Below the pieces are notes generated by a model. That model was not told the origin of the DNA and ran no database searches. It saw nothing but the letters and a program-made list of their open reading frames with translations. A stretch of DNA of 64,000 nt from Streptacidiphilus sp. ASG 303 (GTDB lineage: Bacteria; Actinomycetota; Actinomycetes; Streptomycetales; Streptomycetaceae). Positions within the stretch are counted from its first letter, which is position 1. Every line of letters starts with the position of its first letter. Below, one piece after another: positions 10,592 to 22,673 of this stretch. The position numbers were made by a program, and so were the translations under genes. The stretch is taken from contig NZ_JAJLRA010000002.1 in NCBI RefSeq assembly GCF_020991365.1, positions 430,191 to 494,190 of the forward strand, given 5' to 3'.

Positions 10592-11596
10592 ATGGAGTTC
10601 CGTCACCTCGGCCGCAGCGGCCTCGTCGTCAGCGAGATCGCCTACGGCAACTGGCTCACCCACGGATCCCAGGTCGAGGAGGAGGCCGCGCTCGCCTGCG
10701 TGCGCGCCGCCCTCGACGTCGGGATCACCACCTTCGACACCGCGGACGTCTACGCCGAGACCCGCGCCGAGGCCGTCCTCGGCCGGGCGCTGAAGGGCGA
10801 GCGCCGCGAGGGCCTGGAGGTCCTCACCAAGGTCTTCTGGCCCACCGGCCCCGGCCGCAACGACCGCGGCCTGGGACGCAAGCACATCATGGAGTCGATC
10901 GACGGCTCGCTGCGCCGCCTGCAGACCGACTACGTCGACCTGTACCAGGCGCACCGGTACGACCCCTCCACGCCGCTGGAGGAGACCATGGAGGCCTTCG
11001 CCGACGTGGTCCGCGCCGGCAAGGCCCTCTACATCGGCGTCTCCGAGTGGACCGCGCAGCAGATCCGCGAGGCCCACGCGCTCGCCCGCGAGCTGCGGAT
11101 CCCACTGGTCTCCAGCCAGCCGCAGTACTCGATGCTGTGGCGGGTGATCGAGGCCGAGGTCGTGCCCACCTGCGAGGAGCTCGGCATCGGGCAGATCGTC
11201 TGGTCGCCGATCGCGCAGGGCGTGCTGACCGGCAAGTACGCGCCCGGGGCCCCGCTCCCGGCGGGCAGCCGCGCCACCGACGACAAGGGCGGGGCGAACT
11301 TCGTCTCCCGCTGGCTGCGCGACGACGTGCTGGAGCGGGTGCAGCGGCTGCGGCCGCTCGCCGACCAGGCGGGGCTCTCCCCCGCCCAGCTGGCGGTCGC
11401 CTGGGTGCTGCAGAACGCCAACGTCTCCGCCGCGATCATCGGCGCCTCCCGGCCCGAGCAGGTCGGCGAGAACGCCAAGGCGGCGGGCGTGCGGCTGGAG
11501 GCGGACCTGCTCCGCGCCGTCGACGAGGTCCTCGACCCGGTGGTCGAGCGCGACCCGGCCCGCACCGCGGAGACGGCCCCCAAGGGCCGCCCGTAA
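10592..11596 (+). CDS. aldo-keto reductase
   Basis: A 334-residue NADPH-dependent oxidoreductase of the potassium-channel-beta-subunit-like AKR group. The catalytic tetrad is visible: D49 and Y54 in [11 protein letters not shown]80 in VLTKVFW, and H121 in YQAHRYD. The cofactor-binding end carries [10 protein letters not shown]. The N-terminus [21 protein letters not shown] is typical. The physiological substrate is unknown. ATG 10592 has no Shine-Dalgarno, but TACGGT (10579-10584) ends 7 nt upstream, so the mRNA is probably leaderless. The gene ends just before a very strong palindromic terminator. Confidence 0.92.
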   Translation: MEFRHLGRSGLVVSEIAYGNWLTHGSQVEEEAALACVRAALDVGITTFDTADVYAETRAEAVLGRALKGERREGLEVLTKVFWPTGPGRNDRGLGRKHIMESIDGSLRRLQTDYVDLYQAHRYDPSTPLEETMEAFADVVRAGKALYIGVSEWTAQQIREAHALARELRIPLVSSQPQYSMLWRVIEAEVVPTCEELGIGQIVWSPIAQGVLTGKYAPGAPLPAGSRATDDKGGANFVSRWLRDDVLERVQRLRPLADQAGLSPAQLAVAWVLQNANVSAAIIGASRPEQVGENAKAAGVRLEADLLRAVDEVLDPVVERDPARTAETAPKGRP

Positions 11597-11603
11597 CGGC
11601 GGC

Positions 11604-11643
11604 GCGGCGGGGGGCGGGGCCCGCGGGCCCCGCCCCCCGCCGC
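11604..11643. terminator. 40-bp perfect palindrome terminator
   Basis: Two 20-nt arms (11604-11623 and 11624-11643) are exactly complementary with no spacer. It lies between the aldo-keto reductase gene and the convergent small-protein gene. Confidence 0.8.
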
Positions 11644-11650
11644 ATTCGGC

Positions 11651-11735
11651 TCGACGCCCGTGCGGGCCCAGCCCTCGTGGAGACTCAGCCCTCGTGCGGG
11701 CCCAGCCCTCGTGCAGGCTCAGCCCTCGTGCAGGC
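11651..11735. repeat. 17-bp tandem repeat copied from a gene 3' end
   Basis: About five units of a 17-bp repeat of the form GTGCRGGCYCAGCCCTC run through 11651-11735. The rightmost unit is the last codons plus stop of the minus-strand 66-aa gene (SLHEG-stop). The other units lie beyond its stop codon, so the gene's 3' end seems to have been multiplied by slippage. Confidence 0.75.
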
Positions 11736-11919
11736 TCATGGTGTAGACGGCGGAGCCGTCGTCGAGCAGCGCCACCTTGTCCACGCCGTCCTCCAGGAGC
11801 TCCTTCCAGGACTCGCCGATCCACGACTCCGCGTCGCCCTGGGTCGGGAACTCCTCCTGCGGCCCGGCCGGGGCCACCACGGAGCCGTCGGCCTTCTCGT
11901 ACCGCCACGTCCACGCCAT
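11719..11919 (-). CDS. conserved small protein (66 aa)
   Basis: Begins MAWTWRYEKADGSVV, continues with EEFPTQGDAESWIGESWKELL and ends VALLDDGSAVYTMSLHEG. This compact, acidic, soluble pattern is widespread in streptomycetes, where it is annotated only as hypothetical. The N-terminal MAWTWRYE opening is distinctive. There is no membrane segment. The stop codon falls inside a 17-bp tandem repeat that continues downstream. It is divergent from cobU. Function unknown. Confidence 0.75.
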   Translation of the reverse strand: MAWTWRYEKADGSVVAPAGPQEEFPTQGDAESWIGESWKELLEDGVDKVALLDDGSAVYTMSLHEG

Positions 11920-12044
11920 GCCCGGCTCCTCCCGTGCCCGCGCGGCCGTCCGCCGCGCGCCCTGGACGCAGGGTAGCCGAGCGGTGGCCCCCGATCACCC
12001 ACCCCGGCACGGCCGCACGGCGGGCCGCCGGACAGGATGGCCCC

Positions 12045-12593
12045 ATGACGCGCACCCTCCTCCTCGGCGGCGCCCGGTCGGGCAAGTCCACCCGGGCCGA
12101 GCAGCTGCTCGCCGACCGCGACGACGTGCTGTACGTGGCCACCGGCGGGACCCGGGACGGCGACCCCGAGTGGGCGCGGCGCGTCGCGCTGCACCGCGGG
12201 CGGCGCCCGGCGGGCTGGCGCACGGCGGAGACCTGCGACCTGGAGCCGCTGCTGCGCGACACCGCCGACCCGGCGCCGCTGCTGGTCGACTGCCTGGGGC
12301 TGTGGCTGACCCACGTGATGGACGCCTGCGGCGCCTGGGACGACGCGGTGTGGGAGGACGGCGGCGAGGCCGCGGTGCAGGCGCGGGCGGCGTCGCTCGC
12401 CGCGGCGTGGCGGGAGGCGCGGCGGACGGTGGTGGCGGTGAGCAACGAGGTCGGCATGGGCGTGGTCCCGGCGACCGCGTCCGGGCGGCGGTTCCGCGAC
12501 GAGCTGGGGCGGCTGAACATGGCGGTCGCGGAGGCCTCGGAGACGGTGCTGCTGGTGGTCGCCGGGCAGGTGCTGCCGATCCGGCAGGCGTGA
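12045..12593 (+). CDS. cobU: adenosylcobinamide kinase / adenosylcobinamide-phosphate guanylyltransferase
   Basis: A 182-aa bifunctional enzyme of nucleotide-loop assembly in cobalamin synthesis: it phosphorylates adenosylcobinamide and then transfers GMP from GTP. The Walker A loop GGARSGKST (8-16) opens the protein. H50 in ALHRGRRP matches the GMP-accepting histidine. VDCLGLWLTH and VSNEVGMGVVP are family motifs. ATG 12045 lacks a Shine-Dalgarno, but CAGGAT (12033-12038) ends 6 nt upstream, suggesting a leaderless transcript. It heads the cobU-cobT-cobS cluster. There is no room for a B12 riboswitch in the 125 nt upstream. Confidence 0.93.
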   Translation: MTRTLLLGGARSGKSTRAEQLLADRDDVLYVATGGTRDGDPEWARRVALHRGRRPAGWRTAETCDLEPLLRDTADPAPLLVDCLGLWLTHVMDACGAWDDAVWEDGGEAAVQARAASLAAAWREARRTVVAVSNEVGMGVVPATASGRRFRDELGRLNMAVAEASETVLLVVAGQVLPIRQA

Positions 12594-12612
12594 CGGGTAC
12601 TCTCCCCTGTTG

Positions 12613-13713
12613 ATGGACAGCACTGTGGACCTCGACGCGTTCTCCTCCCGGGTGGAGCGGCCCGACGACACCGCACGGCAGGAGGCCGGGGAGCGGTGGG
12701 CGGCGACCGGACTGCCGCGCGGCGGCCTGGGGCAGCTCCAGGAGCTGTCCGGCTGGCTGGCCGGCGTCCAGGGGCGCTGCCCGGTGCGGCCGGTGGAGCA
12801 GCCCGCGGTGGTGCTGTTCGCGGGCGACCACGGGATCGCCCGGCTCGGCGTCTCCGCGCTCCCGCAGGACGCCACCGCGCGCCGGGTGCGGGCCGTGCTG
12901 GACGGCGCGGCACCGGTGAACGTGCTGGCGCGGCGGTTCGGGGCCCGGGTGCGGGTCGTCGACATGGCGGTGGACGCCGACGAGGACGCCTTCCCGGCGG
13001 AGGTCGTGCGGCACCGGGTGCGGCGCGGCTCGGGCCGGATCGACGTCGAGGACGCGCTGACCGCCGCCGAGGCCGAGCAGGCGTTCCGGGCCGGGATGGC
13101 GGTCGCCGACGAGGAGGCCGACTCGGGCACGGACCTGGTGGTGCTGGGCGACCTCGGGGTCGGCTCGACCACGGTGGCCGCGGTGCTGGTCGGCGCGCTC
13201 TGCGGGACGGACGCGGCGGCCGTGACCGGGCGCGGCTCCGGCATCGACGACCGCGTGTGGATGGTGAAGTGCGCGGCCGTCAGGGACTCGCTGCGGCGGG
13301 CCCGGCCGGTCCTCGGAGACCAGCTGGCGCTGCTGGCGGCGACCGGCGGCGCGGACTTCGCGGCGGTCACCGGCTTCCTGCTGCAGAGCGCGGTGCGGCG
13401 CACCCCGGTGCTGCTGGACGGCGTGGTGTCGGCGGCCTGCGCGCTGGTGGCGCAGCGGGTCGCCTTCCGGGCGCCCGAGTGGTGGCGGGCCGGGCAGGCG
13501 ACGGGCGAGCCGGCGCTGGCCAAGGCGTACGACCGGCTGACGCTGGAGCCGCTGCAGGACCAGGGGATCACCGTGGGCGAGGGCACGGGCGCGCTGATGG
13601 CGCTGCCGCTGGTGCAGGCCGCCGCGGCGGCGCTCGCCGAGCTGCCCGTGGCGGACGTGCCGGCGGCGGACCGCCCGGCCGACGGCCCGGGGTGGGCCGA
13701 GTCCGCGACGTGA
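12613..13713 (+). CDS. cobT: nicotinate-nucleotide--dimethylbenzimidazole phosphoribosyltransferase
   Basis: A 366-aa enzyme that makes alpha-ribazole phosphate, the lower ligand donor for cobalamin, from nicotinate mononucleotide and dimethylbenzimidazole. Visible family features are LFAGDHGIARLGVSALPQD, LGDLGVGSTTVAAVLV, the LLDGVVSAACAL segment, and the catalytic glutamate in VGEGTGALMALPL. The start is either ATG 12613 or the TTG at 12610. TACTCT (12598-12603) ends 6 nt before the TTG and 9 nt before the ATG, so translation may start leaderless on either. It lies 19 nt after cobU, and its stop overlaps the cobS start (GTGA). Confidence 0.94.
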   Translation: MDSTVDLDAFSSRVERPDDTARQEAGERWAATGLPRGGLGQLQELSGWLAGVQGRCPVRPVEQPAVVLFAGDHGIARLGVSALPQDATARRVRAVLDGAAPVNVLARRFGARVRVVDMAVDADEDAFPAEVVRHRVRRGSGRIDVEDALTAAEAEQAFRAGMAVADEEADSGTDLVVLGDLGVGSTTVAAVLVGALCGTDAAAVTGRGSGIDDRVWMVKCAAVRDSLRRARPVLGDQLALLAATGGADFAAVTGFLLQSAVRRTPVLLDGVVSAACALVAQRVAFRAPEWWRAGQATGEPALAKAYDRLTLEPLQDQGITVGEGTGALMALPLVQAAAAALAELPVADVPAADRPADGPGWAESAT

Positions 13714-14528
13714 CGGAGCGTCACACCGCGGGCCGGGCCGGCGGCCTGCCGCCGCTGCACGGGCTGCGGTTCGCGTTCGGCACGCTGACGGTGCTGCGGG
13801 TGCGGGTGGACCGCTGGGACCGGCCGACGGCCGGGGCGGCGATGCTCTGGGCGCCGCTGGCGGGGCTCGTGGTGGGCGCGGCGGGTGCCGCGTGCGGGGC
13901 GGCGGTGGTCCTGCTCGGCGGCGGGCCGCTGCTCGCGGCGGTGGCGGCGGTCGGCACCGGGGCGGCCCTGACCCGGGGGCTGCACCTGGACGGACTGGCC
14001 GACGTCGCCGACGGGCTGGGCAGCGGCCGGCCCGCCGAGGACGCCCTGCGCATCATGAAGCAGTCGGACATCGGCCCCTTCGGCGTGCTGGTGCTGGTCC
14101 TGGTGCTGCTCGGTCAGGCCGCCGCGCTGGCGGGCGCGTACGGGGGCGGCGCACGGCGGGGCGCCCTGGCGGCGGTGACGGCGGCGGTGGCGGCGCGGTG
14201 CGCGCTCGCCTGGGGCTGCCTGCGGCCGGTGCCGGCGGCGCGGCCGGGCGGCCTGGGCGCGGCGGTGGCGGGCACGGTGGCCCCCGGCGCGGCGGCGGCG
14301 GTGACGGCCGGGTGGGCGGTCCTGGCGGGCGCGGCCGCGGCCGCGGACGGCTGGGCCGCGCTGTGCCCCCCGGCGGCGCTCGCGGCGGGGGTGGGCTGCG
14401 CGGGGCTGCTGCTGCGACGGTGCGTGCGGCGGCTGGGCGGGGTCACCGGGGACGTGCTGGGCGCGATGGCGGAGACGGCGGCGACCGGGACGCTGGTGGC
14501 GCTGGCGCTGCTGCCCGCGGCCGGCTGA
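13710..14528 (+). CDS. cobS: adenosylcobinamide-GDP ribazoletransferase
   Basis: A 272-aa integral membrane enzyme joining adenosylcobinamide-GDP and alpha-ribazole (phosphate) in the last step of cobalamin assembly. LHLDGLADVADGLGS (about 91-105) is the family signature and probable metal/substrate site. RIMKQSDIGPFGVL follows. The rest is a series of about six to seven Ala/Gly/Leu-rich transmembrane helices. The GTG at 13710 overlaps the cobT stop by one GTGA, indicating translational coupling and coordinated expression of CobT and CobS. The helices are extremely alanine-rich even for this organism. Confidence 0.94.
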   Translation: MTERHTAGRAGGLPPLHGLRFAFGTLTVLRVRVDRWDRPTAGAAMLWAPLAGLVVGAAGAACGAAVVLLGGGPLLAAVAAVGTGAALTRGLHLDGLADVADGLGSGRPAEDALRIMKQSDIGPFGVLVLVLVLLGQAAALAGAYGGGARRGALAAVTAAVAARCALAWGCLRPVPAARPGGLGAAVAGTVAPGAAAAVTAGWAVLAGAAAAADGWAALCPPAALAAGVGCAGLLLRRCVRRLGGVTGDVLGAMAETAATGTLVALALLPAAG

Positions 14529-14905
14529 GCCGCTGCGGCGCGGCGGGCCGGGGGTGCCGGAGAACGGAGGTGCCGGGGCCCGGGGGCGGCGGACGGGACG
14601 GCTGCGGACGGCGGCTGAGGGGCGGTCCGGGATCCGGGGCGGCCGGCGGACGGGACGTCTGGCGGTCGGCCGCCGGTGGCGAGTACCCGCCGTGATCATC
14701 GGCCTCCGGACCCCCTCCCCCGCCGCGGCCGTCCACGATGCGGACTACCATGCGTGAGGAACCGGCACCCCGGGAACCCCTGGTGAATCCCCCTCCGGAC
14801 CCCTCTCGCGGAGGAGACCCCCACACGGCCGGACCCGGCGGCGGACGAAGAGCCCCGCCCGGACCCGTCCGGCTCCGGCCCGCATCAAGAACAGGACCCA
14901 CATAC
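14529..14905. other. 377-nt gap upstream of pepA
   Basis: No supported gene. It contains a possible -10 TACCAT (14746-14751) and then about 150 nt of potential leader. The pepA frame stays open through an ATG at 14750, but the extra peptide is low-complexity and unlike aminopeptidases. The 67-codon ORF seen in another frame is not convincing. Confidence 0.5.
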
Positions 14906-16414
<1,509 letters not shown>

Positions 16415-16431
16415 CCCGAAGGTGGCGCGTC

Positions 16432-16463
16432 CGGGGCCCGGAAGGATGTCCTTCCGGGCCCCG
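16432..16463 (+). terminator. pepA terminator
   Basis: A perfect 15-bp inverted repeat (16432-16446 and 16449-16463) begins 18 nt after the pepA stop codon. The remaining 240 nt to lpdA hold no gene and probably carry the lpdA promoter. Confidence 0.8.
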
Positions 16464-16704
16464 ATGCGTGCACGGAACGGCTCACGCGGATGCCCGCACC
16501 GCTGTGAGCTGCGGCGATACCCTCGCACAGGGGGCGGACGGGCCGCCCCGCACCACCGCCGGGGCGCCCGCGGGGCGACCCCGGCCATCGACACCCGCCG
16601 ACAAGTGCGAAGATGTATTTCCGGCACGACTGGGCTCCCCACAAGGGAGCACCCACCCGGTCCGGACCGGCCGGGCACAAGCACCCATGCATGGAGGACG
16701 TGAC

Positions 16705-18093
16705 GTGGCGAACGACGCCAGCACCGTTTTCGACGTAGTGATCCTCGGAGGCGGAAGCGGCGGTTACGCCGCGGCGCTGCGCGCGGCCCAGCTGGGGCTC
16801 CAGGTCGCGCTCATCGAGAAGGGCGAGCTGGGCGGCACCTGCCTGCACCGCGGCTGCATCCCCACCAAGGCCCTGCTGCACGCCGCCGAGGTGGCCGACG
16901 AGACCCGTGAGGCCGCGCAGTTCGGCGTGAAGGCCACCTTCGAGGGCATCGACCTCCCGGGTGTGCACAAGTACAAGGACGACGTGGTCGCGGGCCTGTA
17001 CAAGGGCCTCCAGGGCCTGGTGGCCTCCCGCAAGATCACCTACGTGACCGGCGAGGGCCGCCTGTCCTCCCCCACCTCGGTGGACGTGAACGGGCAGCGC
17101 TACGAGGGCCGCCACATCGTGCTGGCGACCGGCTCCGTGCCGAAGTCGCTGCCGGGCCTCACCATCGACGGCGACCGCGTGATCTCCTCGGACCACGCCC
17201 TGAAGCTCGACACCATCCCGAAGTCCGCGGTGATCCTGGGCGGCGGCGTCATCGGCGTCGAGTTCGCCTCGGTGTGGAAGTCCTTCGGCGTGGACGTGAC
17301 CATCGTCGAGGCCCTGCCGCACCTGGTGCCGCTGGAGGACGAGGGCAGCTCCAAGCTGCTGGAGCGCGCCTTCCGCAAGCGCGGCATCAAGTTCGAGCTG
17401 AAGGCCCGCTTCTCGGGCGTGGAGTACACCGGGTCCGGTGTCCGCGTCTCGACCGAGAACGGCAAGCAGATCGACGCCGACCTCCTGCTCGTCGCCATCG
17501 GCCGCGGCCCGGTCTCGCAGGGCCTGGGCTACGAGGAGGCCGGAGTCGCGATGGACCGCGGCTACGTCCTGGTCGACGAGTACATGCGCACCAACGTGCC
17601 GACGATCTCGGCCGTGGGCGACCTCGTCCCGACCCTGCAGCTGGCGCACGTCGGCTTCGCGGAGGGCATCCTCGTCGCCGAGCGCCTGGCGGGCCAGCAG
17701 GTCGTGCCGATCGACTACGACGGCGTGCCGCGCGTGACCTACTGCAACCCGGAGGTCGCCTCCGTCGGCATCACCGAGGCCAAGGCCAAGGAGATCTACG
17801 GCGCGGAGAAGGTCAAGGTCGCCAAGTTCAACCTGGCCGGCAACGGCAAGAGCAAGATCCTCAAGACCGCCGGCGAGATCAAGCTCGTCCAGGTCGAGGA
17901 CGGCGCCGTCGTGGGCGTCCACATGGTCGGCGCCCGCATGGGCGAGCAGGTCGGCGAGGCCCAGCTGATCTACAACTGGGAGGCGCTGCCCACCGAGGTC
18001 GCGCAGCTCATCCACGCGCACCCGACGCAGTCCGAGGCCCTCGGCGAGGCCCACCTGGCGCTGGCCGGCAAGCCGCTCCACAACCACGACTGA
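16705..18093 (+). CDS. lpdA: dihydrolipoyl dehydrogenase (E3)
   Basis: A 462-aa flavoprotein that reoxidises dihydrolipoyl groups on E2 subunits with NAD+. It shows the FAD-binding [18 protein letters not shown], the redox-active disulfide in [16 protein letters not shown], the NAD-binding [16 protein letters not shown], and the C-terminal catalytic histidine in [12 protein letters not shown]. Start GTG 16705 has GGAGGA at 16693-16698. It is followed after 56 nt by the E2 gene, so E3 and E2 are probably made from one transcript. No E1 gene is in the window. Confidence 0.96.
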   Translation: MANDASTVFDVVILGGGSGGYAAALRAAQLGLQVALIEKGELGGTCLHRGCIPTKALLHAAEVADETREAAQFGVKATFEGIDLPGVHKYKDDVVAGLYKGLQGLVASRKITYVTGEGRLSSPTSVDVNGQRYEGRHIVLATGSVPKSLPGLTIDGDRVISSDHALKLDTIPKSAVILGGGVIGVEFASVWKSFGVDVTIVEALPHLVPLEDEGSSKLLERAFRKRGIKFELKARFSGVEYTGSGVRVSTENGKQIDADLLLVAIGRGPVSQGLGYEEAGVAMDRGYVLVDEYMRTNVPTISAVGDLVPTLQLAHVGFAEGILVAERLAGQQVVPIDYDGVPRVTYCNPEVASVGITEAKAKEIYGAEKVKVAKFNLAGNGKSKILKTAGEIKLVQVEDGAVVGVHMVGARMGEQVGEAQLIYNWEALPTEVAQLIHAHPTQSEALGEAHLALAGKPLHNHD

Positions 18094-18149
18094 GCCCAGG
18101 ACACGCCACACCATCCGCACCGCACGACTCTGAAGGAGTTCCTGAAACC

Positions 18150-19967
<1,818 letters not shown>

Positions 19968-19986
19968 TCCTCCCTCAGCACGGCGC

Positions 19987-20026
19987 GGTGCGCCCCCGGT
20001 CCGCCTCGGCGGGCCGGGGGCGCACC
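19987..20026 (+). terminator. sucB terminator
   Basis: A 13-bp stem (19987-19999 with 20014-20026) plus an inner CCGCC/GGCGG helix begins 20 nt after the sucB stop. Confidence 0.75.
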
Positions 20027-20091
20027 CGTTCGCAGGAGCGGTCGGCCCGCCGCATGCGGCCGCGCCCCCGGGCGTGGATGCTGGTGGCGTG

Positions 20092-20607
20092 ATGTACGAG
20101 ACGGAGTTCTGGCAGCTGCTCGACGAGACCCGGAACGCCGCCGACGGCGACCCGGAGGACCAGGCGGACCTGCTGGTGGAGCGGCTGACCGCGCTCGTGC
20201 CGGACGACGTGGCGGACTTCGCCCGGCTCTTCGAGGTGCGCTTCCAGCGGGCGTACCGCTGGGACCTGTGGGGTGCCGCCCACCTGCTGCTGGGCGGGGC
20301 CTCCGAGGGCGCCTTCGCCTGCTTCCGGTGCTGGCTGATCAGCCGCGGCCGGGAGGTCTTCGAGGGCGCGCTGCACGACCCCGACAACCTCGCCGAACTC
20401 CTCCCCCGCTTCGACGAGGAGGAGGACGGCGACGCCGAGGACGTCGGCTACGCGGCCGACGAGGCGTACGAGCGGCTCACCGGCGGGCCGCTGCCCGACC
20501 TGGACGTGCCCGAGCCCGACGAGCCGGCCGGGCGGGCGCTGGACTTCGAGGACCACACGGCGATGGCGGAGCGCTTCCCCCGGCTGTGGGACCGCTACGG
20601 GAGCTGA
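20092..20607 (+). CDS. DUF4240 domain protein
   Basis: A 171-residue acidic, soluble protein opening MYETEFWQLLDETR and containing RWDLWGAAHLLLGGASEGAFACFRCWLISRGREVF, the pattern of the DUF4240 family (function unknown). A glutamate/aspartate-rich segment (DEEEDGDAED) lies near residue 110. ATG 20092 is preferred; GTG 20089, directly before it, is possible. It stands alone between the sucB terminator and a convergent acetyltransferase gene. Confidence 0.75.
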   Translation: MYETEFWQLLDETRNAADGDPEDQADLLVERLTALVPDDVADFARLFEVRFQRAYRWDLWGAAHLLLGGASEGAFACFRCWLISRGREVFEGALHDPDNLAELLPRFDEEEDGDAEDVGYAADEAYERLTGGPLPDLDVPEPDEPAGRALDFEDHTAMAERFPRLWDRYGS

Positions 20608-20739
20608 GGGTCCGGCGGGGCGCCGCGCGGCGGACGGGCGGCCCGGCATCCCCGGGAGCCGCACTCCCGGCGCGCCCCCCGGCGCGGCATCAGGGCGCGG
20701 CACCCCGGCTCGCCCCGGCGCGGCGTCAGGGCGGCGGCC

Positions 20740-21396
20740 CTACGGCAGCGGGCCCTCCTGCGGCAGCGGCCCCGCGCCGTCGAGGAGGCTGCGGCCCATC
20801 AGGACGTCGTCGACGTAGGCGCCGTCCAGCAGGAACTCCCCCGGCTGCACGCCCTCCACGGCGAAGCCGCACCGCTCGTACAGGGCCCGGGCGGGGGCGT
20901 TGTGGCCGAGCACCCGCAGCGTGAGGCGGCGCGCCCCCTCGGCGCGGGCCCGGACGCCGGCCGCGTCGACCAGGGCCCGCCCGATGCCGCGCCCCCGCAG
21001 GCCGGGGTCGACGGCCAGCCCCTGGATCTGGCGGACGTGGGCGTTGCTGGGAAGCGGTGTCGGCGGGACCACCCGGACGTAGCCGGCGATCCGGCCGTCG
21101 AGGACGGCGACCTGGTACTGGTCCGGGCCGTGCCGCTCGTCGAAGAAGGGGGTGCCGGGCTCGCGCGGCGGCATCACGTCGCTCAGCGGGGACCAGCTGC
21201 GGCGGTCGAGGTCGGCCAGGGCGGCGTCGTCGGCGGCGGCGGCCGGTCGGACCACCAGCTCGACGGTCTCCGACTCGGCGGTCTCCGGCCCGGCGGCCCG
21301 GGTCCGCGGGTCGGCGGGCGGGGCTGTGCGGGGTGCCGGGCCGTGGGCCGCCGGGGCGGCGGTGGCCGGGTCGCGGATCTGGTCGTCGGACGGCAT
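20740..21396 (-). CDS. GNAT-family N-acetyltransferase
   Basis: A 218-residue acetyltransferase with a Pro/Ala-rich N-terminal tail (about 1-45). The acetyl-CoA motif is GLAVDPGLRGRGIGRALVDAA, followed by the typical RVLGHNAPARALYERCGFAVEG ending. Substrate unknown. ATG 21396 (MPSDDQ) is chosen: TACAGT (minus strand, 21409-21404) ends 7 nt upstream and there is no Shine-Dalgarno, so the mRNA is probably leaderless. It shares a 68-nt divergent promoter region with the next gene. Confidence 0.88.
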   Translation of the reverse strand: MPSDDQIRDPATAAPAAHGPAPRTAPPADPRTRAAGPETAESETVELVVRPAAAADDAALADLDRRSWSPLSDVMPPREPGTPFFDERHGPDQYQVAVLDGRIAGYVRVVPPTPLPSNAHVRQIQGLAVDPGLRGRGIGRALVDAAGVRARAEGARRLTLRVLGHNAPARALYERCGFAVEGVQPGEFLLDGAYVDDVLMGRSLLDGAGPLPQEGPLP

Positions 21397-21464
21397 GCGG
21401 ATCACTGTAGGCCGCCCGGCGCGCGTCCTCACCCCCGCTCGGGTCCGGCTGCCAGGATGAGCCC

Positions 21465-22352
21465 ATGCGCATCGCTGTCACCGGCTCGTCCGGACTCATC
21501 GGCTCCGCACTCGTCCGCTCACTGACCGCCGACGGCCACCAGGTGGTGCGGCTGGTCCGGCACGCCCCGAAGGGCCCGGAGGAGGTGCACTGGGACCCGC
21601 AGCGGCAGCAGGTCGACTCCGCCGGCCTGGCCGGGGTGGAGGCCGTGGTCCACCTGGCCGGGGCGGGCGTCGGCGACCACCGCTGGACCGACGCCTACAA
21701 GCGGGAGATCCGCGACAGCAGGGTACTGGGCACGGCGGCGCTCGCCGAGGCCCTGGCCGGGCTCGCCACCCCGCCGTCGGTGCTGGTCTCCGGCTCCGCG
21801 ATCGGCTTCTACGGGCAGACCGGCGACCGGGTGGTCGACGAGACGGCCCCGCCGGGCGGCGACTTCCTGGCCCGGGTGTGCCAGGAGTGGGAGGAGGCGG
21901 CGCAGCCGGCCGCGGAGGCCGGGATCCGGGTGGTGCACCCGCGCACCGGCCTGGTGGTGGCCTCCGGGGGCGGCGCGTGGGCGCGGATGTTCCCGCTGTT
22001 CCGGATGGGGCTGGGCGGCCGGATGGGGTCCGGGGACCAGTACTGGTCGTTCGTCTCGCTGCGGGACGAGGTCGCGGCGCTGCGCTTCCTGGTGGACACC
22101 GAGGGGCTGAGCGGGCCGGTGAACCTGACCGCGCCCGAGCCGGTCACCAACCGCGAGGTGACCGCGGCCATGGGCCGGGTGCTGCGGCGGCCGACGCCGT
22201 TCCCGGTGCCGGAGGCGGCGCTGCGGGCGGTGCTGGGCGAGTTCGCGGTGGAGGTGGTGGGCAGCCACCGGGTGGTCCCGGCCAAGCTGCTGGAGGCGGG
22301 TTTCCGGTTCTCGGACCCGACGATCGACGAGGCGGTGCGGGCGGCGCTCTAG
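21465..22352 (+). CDS. TIGR01777-type NAD-dependent epimerase-like protein
   Basis: A 295-residue extended SDR-like protein. It shows the Rossmann loop TGSSGLIGSALVRSL at the N-terminus, VVHLAGAGVGDHRW, the SGSAIGFYGQTGDRVVDE active-site region, and a C-terminal DUF1731-like tail ending EAGFRFSDPTIDEAVRAAL. The family (SulA/YfcH-like) is conserved but its reaction is unproven. ATG 21465 lacks a Shine-Dalgarno. CAGGAT (21453-21458) ends 6 nt before it, again the leaderless pattern. Divergent from the acetyltransferase gene. Confidence 0.88.
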   Translation: MRIAVTGSSGLIGSALVRSLTADGHQVVRLVRHAPKGPEEVHWDPQRQQVDSAGLAGVEAVVHLAGAGVGDHRWTDAYKREIRDSRVLGTAALAEALAGLATPPSVLVSGSAIGFYGQTGDRVVDETAPPGGDFLARVCQEWEEAAQPAAEAGIRVVHPRTGLVVASGGGAWARMFPLFRMGLGGRMGSGDQYWSFVSLRDEVAALRFLVDTEGLSGPVNLTAPEPVTNREVTAAMGRVLRRPTPFPVPEAALRAVLGEFAVEVVGSHRVVPAKLLEAGFRFSDPTIDEAVRAAL

Positions 22353-22389
22353 CGGCCCGGGAGGGGGCGGGGCGGCCGGGCGGCGGCCC

Positions 22390-22413
22390 GGCCCCCGCCG
22401 GACGGCGGGGGCC
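22390..22413 (+). terminator. terminator after the epimerase-like gene
   Basis: A 10-bp perfect stem (22390-22399 with 22404-22413) and 4-nt loop, 38 nt after the stop. The other 260 nt before the next start hold no supported gene. Confidence 0.6.
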
Positions 22414-22673
22414 GCCGGGCGGTGTTCCCGGCCGCCGCCCGGCGGGCGGTCGGCGGGGAGGCGGTCCGGGGTCCCCGGACCGGCCCCTCGTGCCCCGGGC
22501 GCCCCGTCCGCACCACCCGCCACGGAGCCGCCCCGGTGTCCGCCCCTCCCGGCGAATTCGGCCGGAAGTTCCTGTCTGCCGACCGGCTCGGCGGGGCATC
22601 ACCCTGGCGGACCGCACCCCGCCGCCCGGCCCCAGGGACGCCGGCGCCGGGAGCGACCAGGGAGGAGCGCCCC

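Noticed and set aside
11920..12044. Cobalamin riboswitch before cobU
   Set aside because: Only 125 nt are available, no B12-box-like sequence was recognised, and a -10 element lies 6 nt from the start codon.
9440..12913. Very long minus-strand open frame (over 1100 codons) opposite methyltransferase, aldo-keto reductase and cobU
   Set aside because: In about 75% GC DNA, antisense frames of real genes stay open. The translation is Gly/Arg/Val low-complexity without domains, while the plus-strand genes have intact catalytic motifs.
14554..14757. 67-codon ORF upstream of pepA
   Set aside because: No ribosome site, low-complexity Arg/Gly composition, and no resemblance to known proteins; it overlaps the likely pepA promoter.
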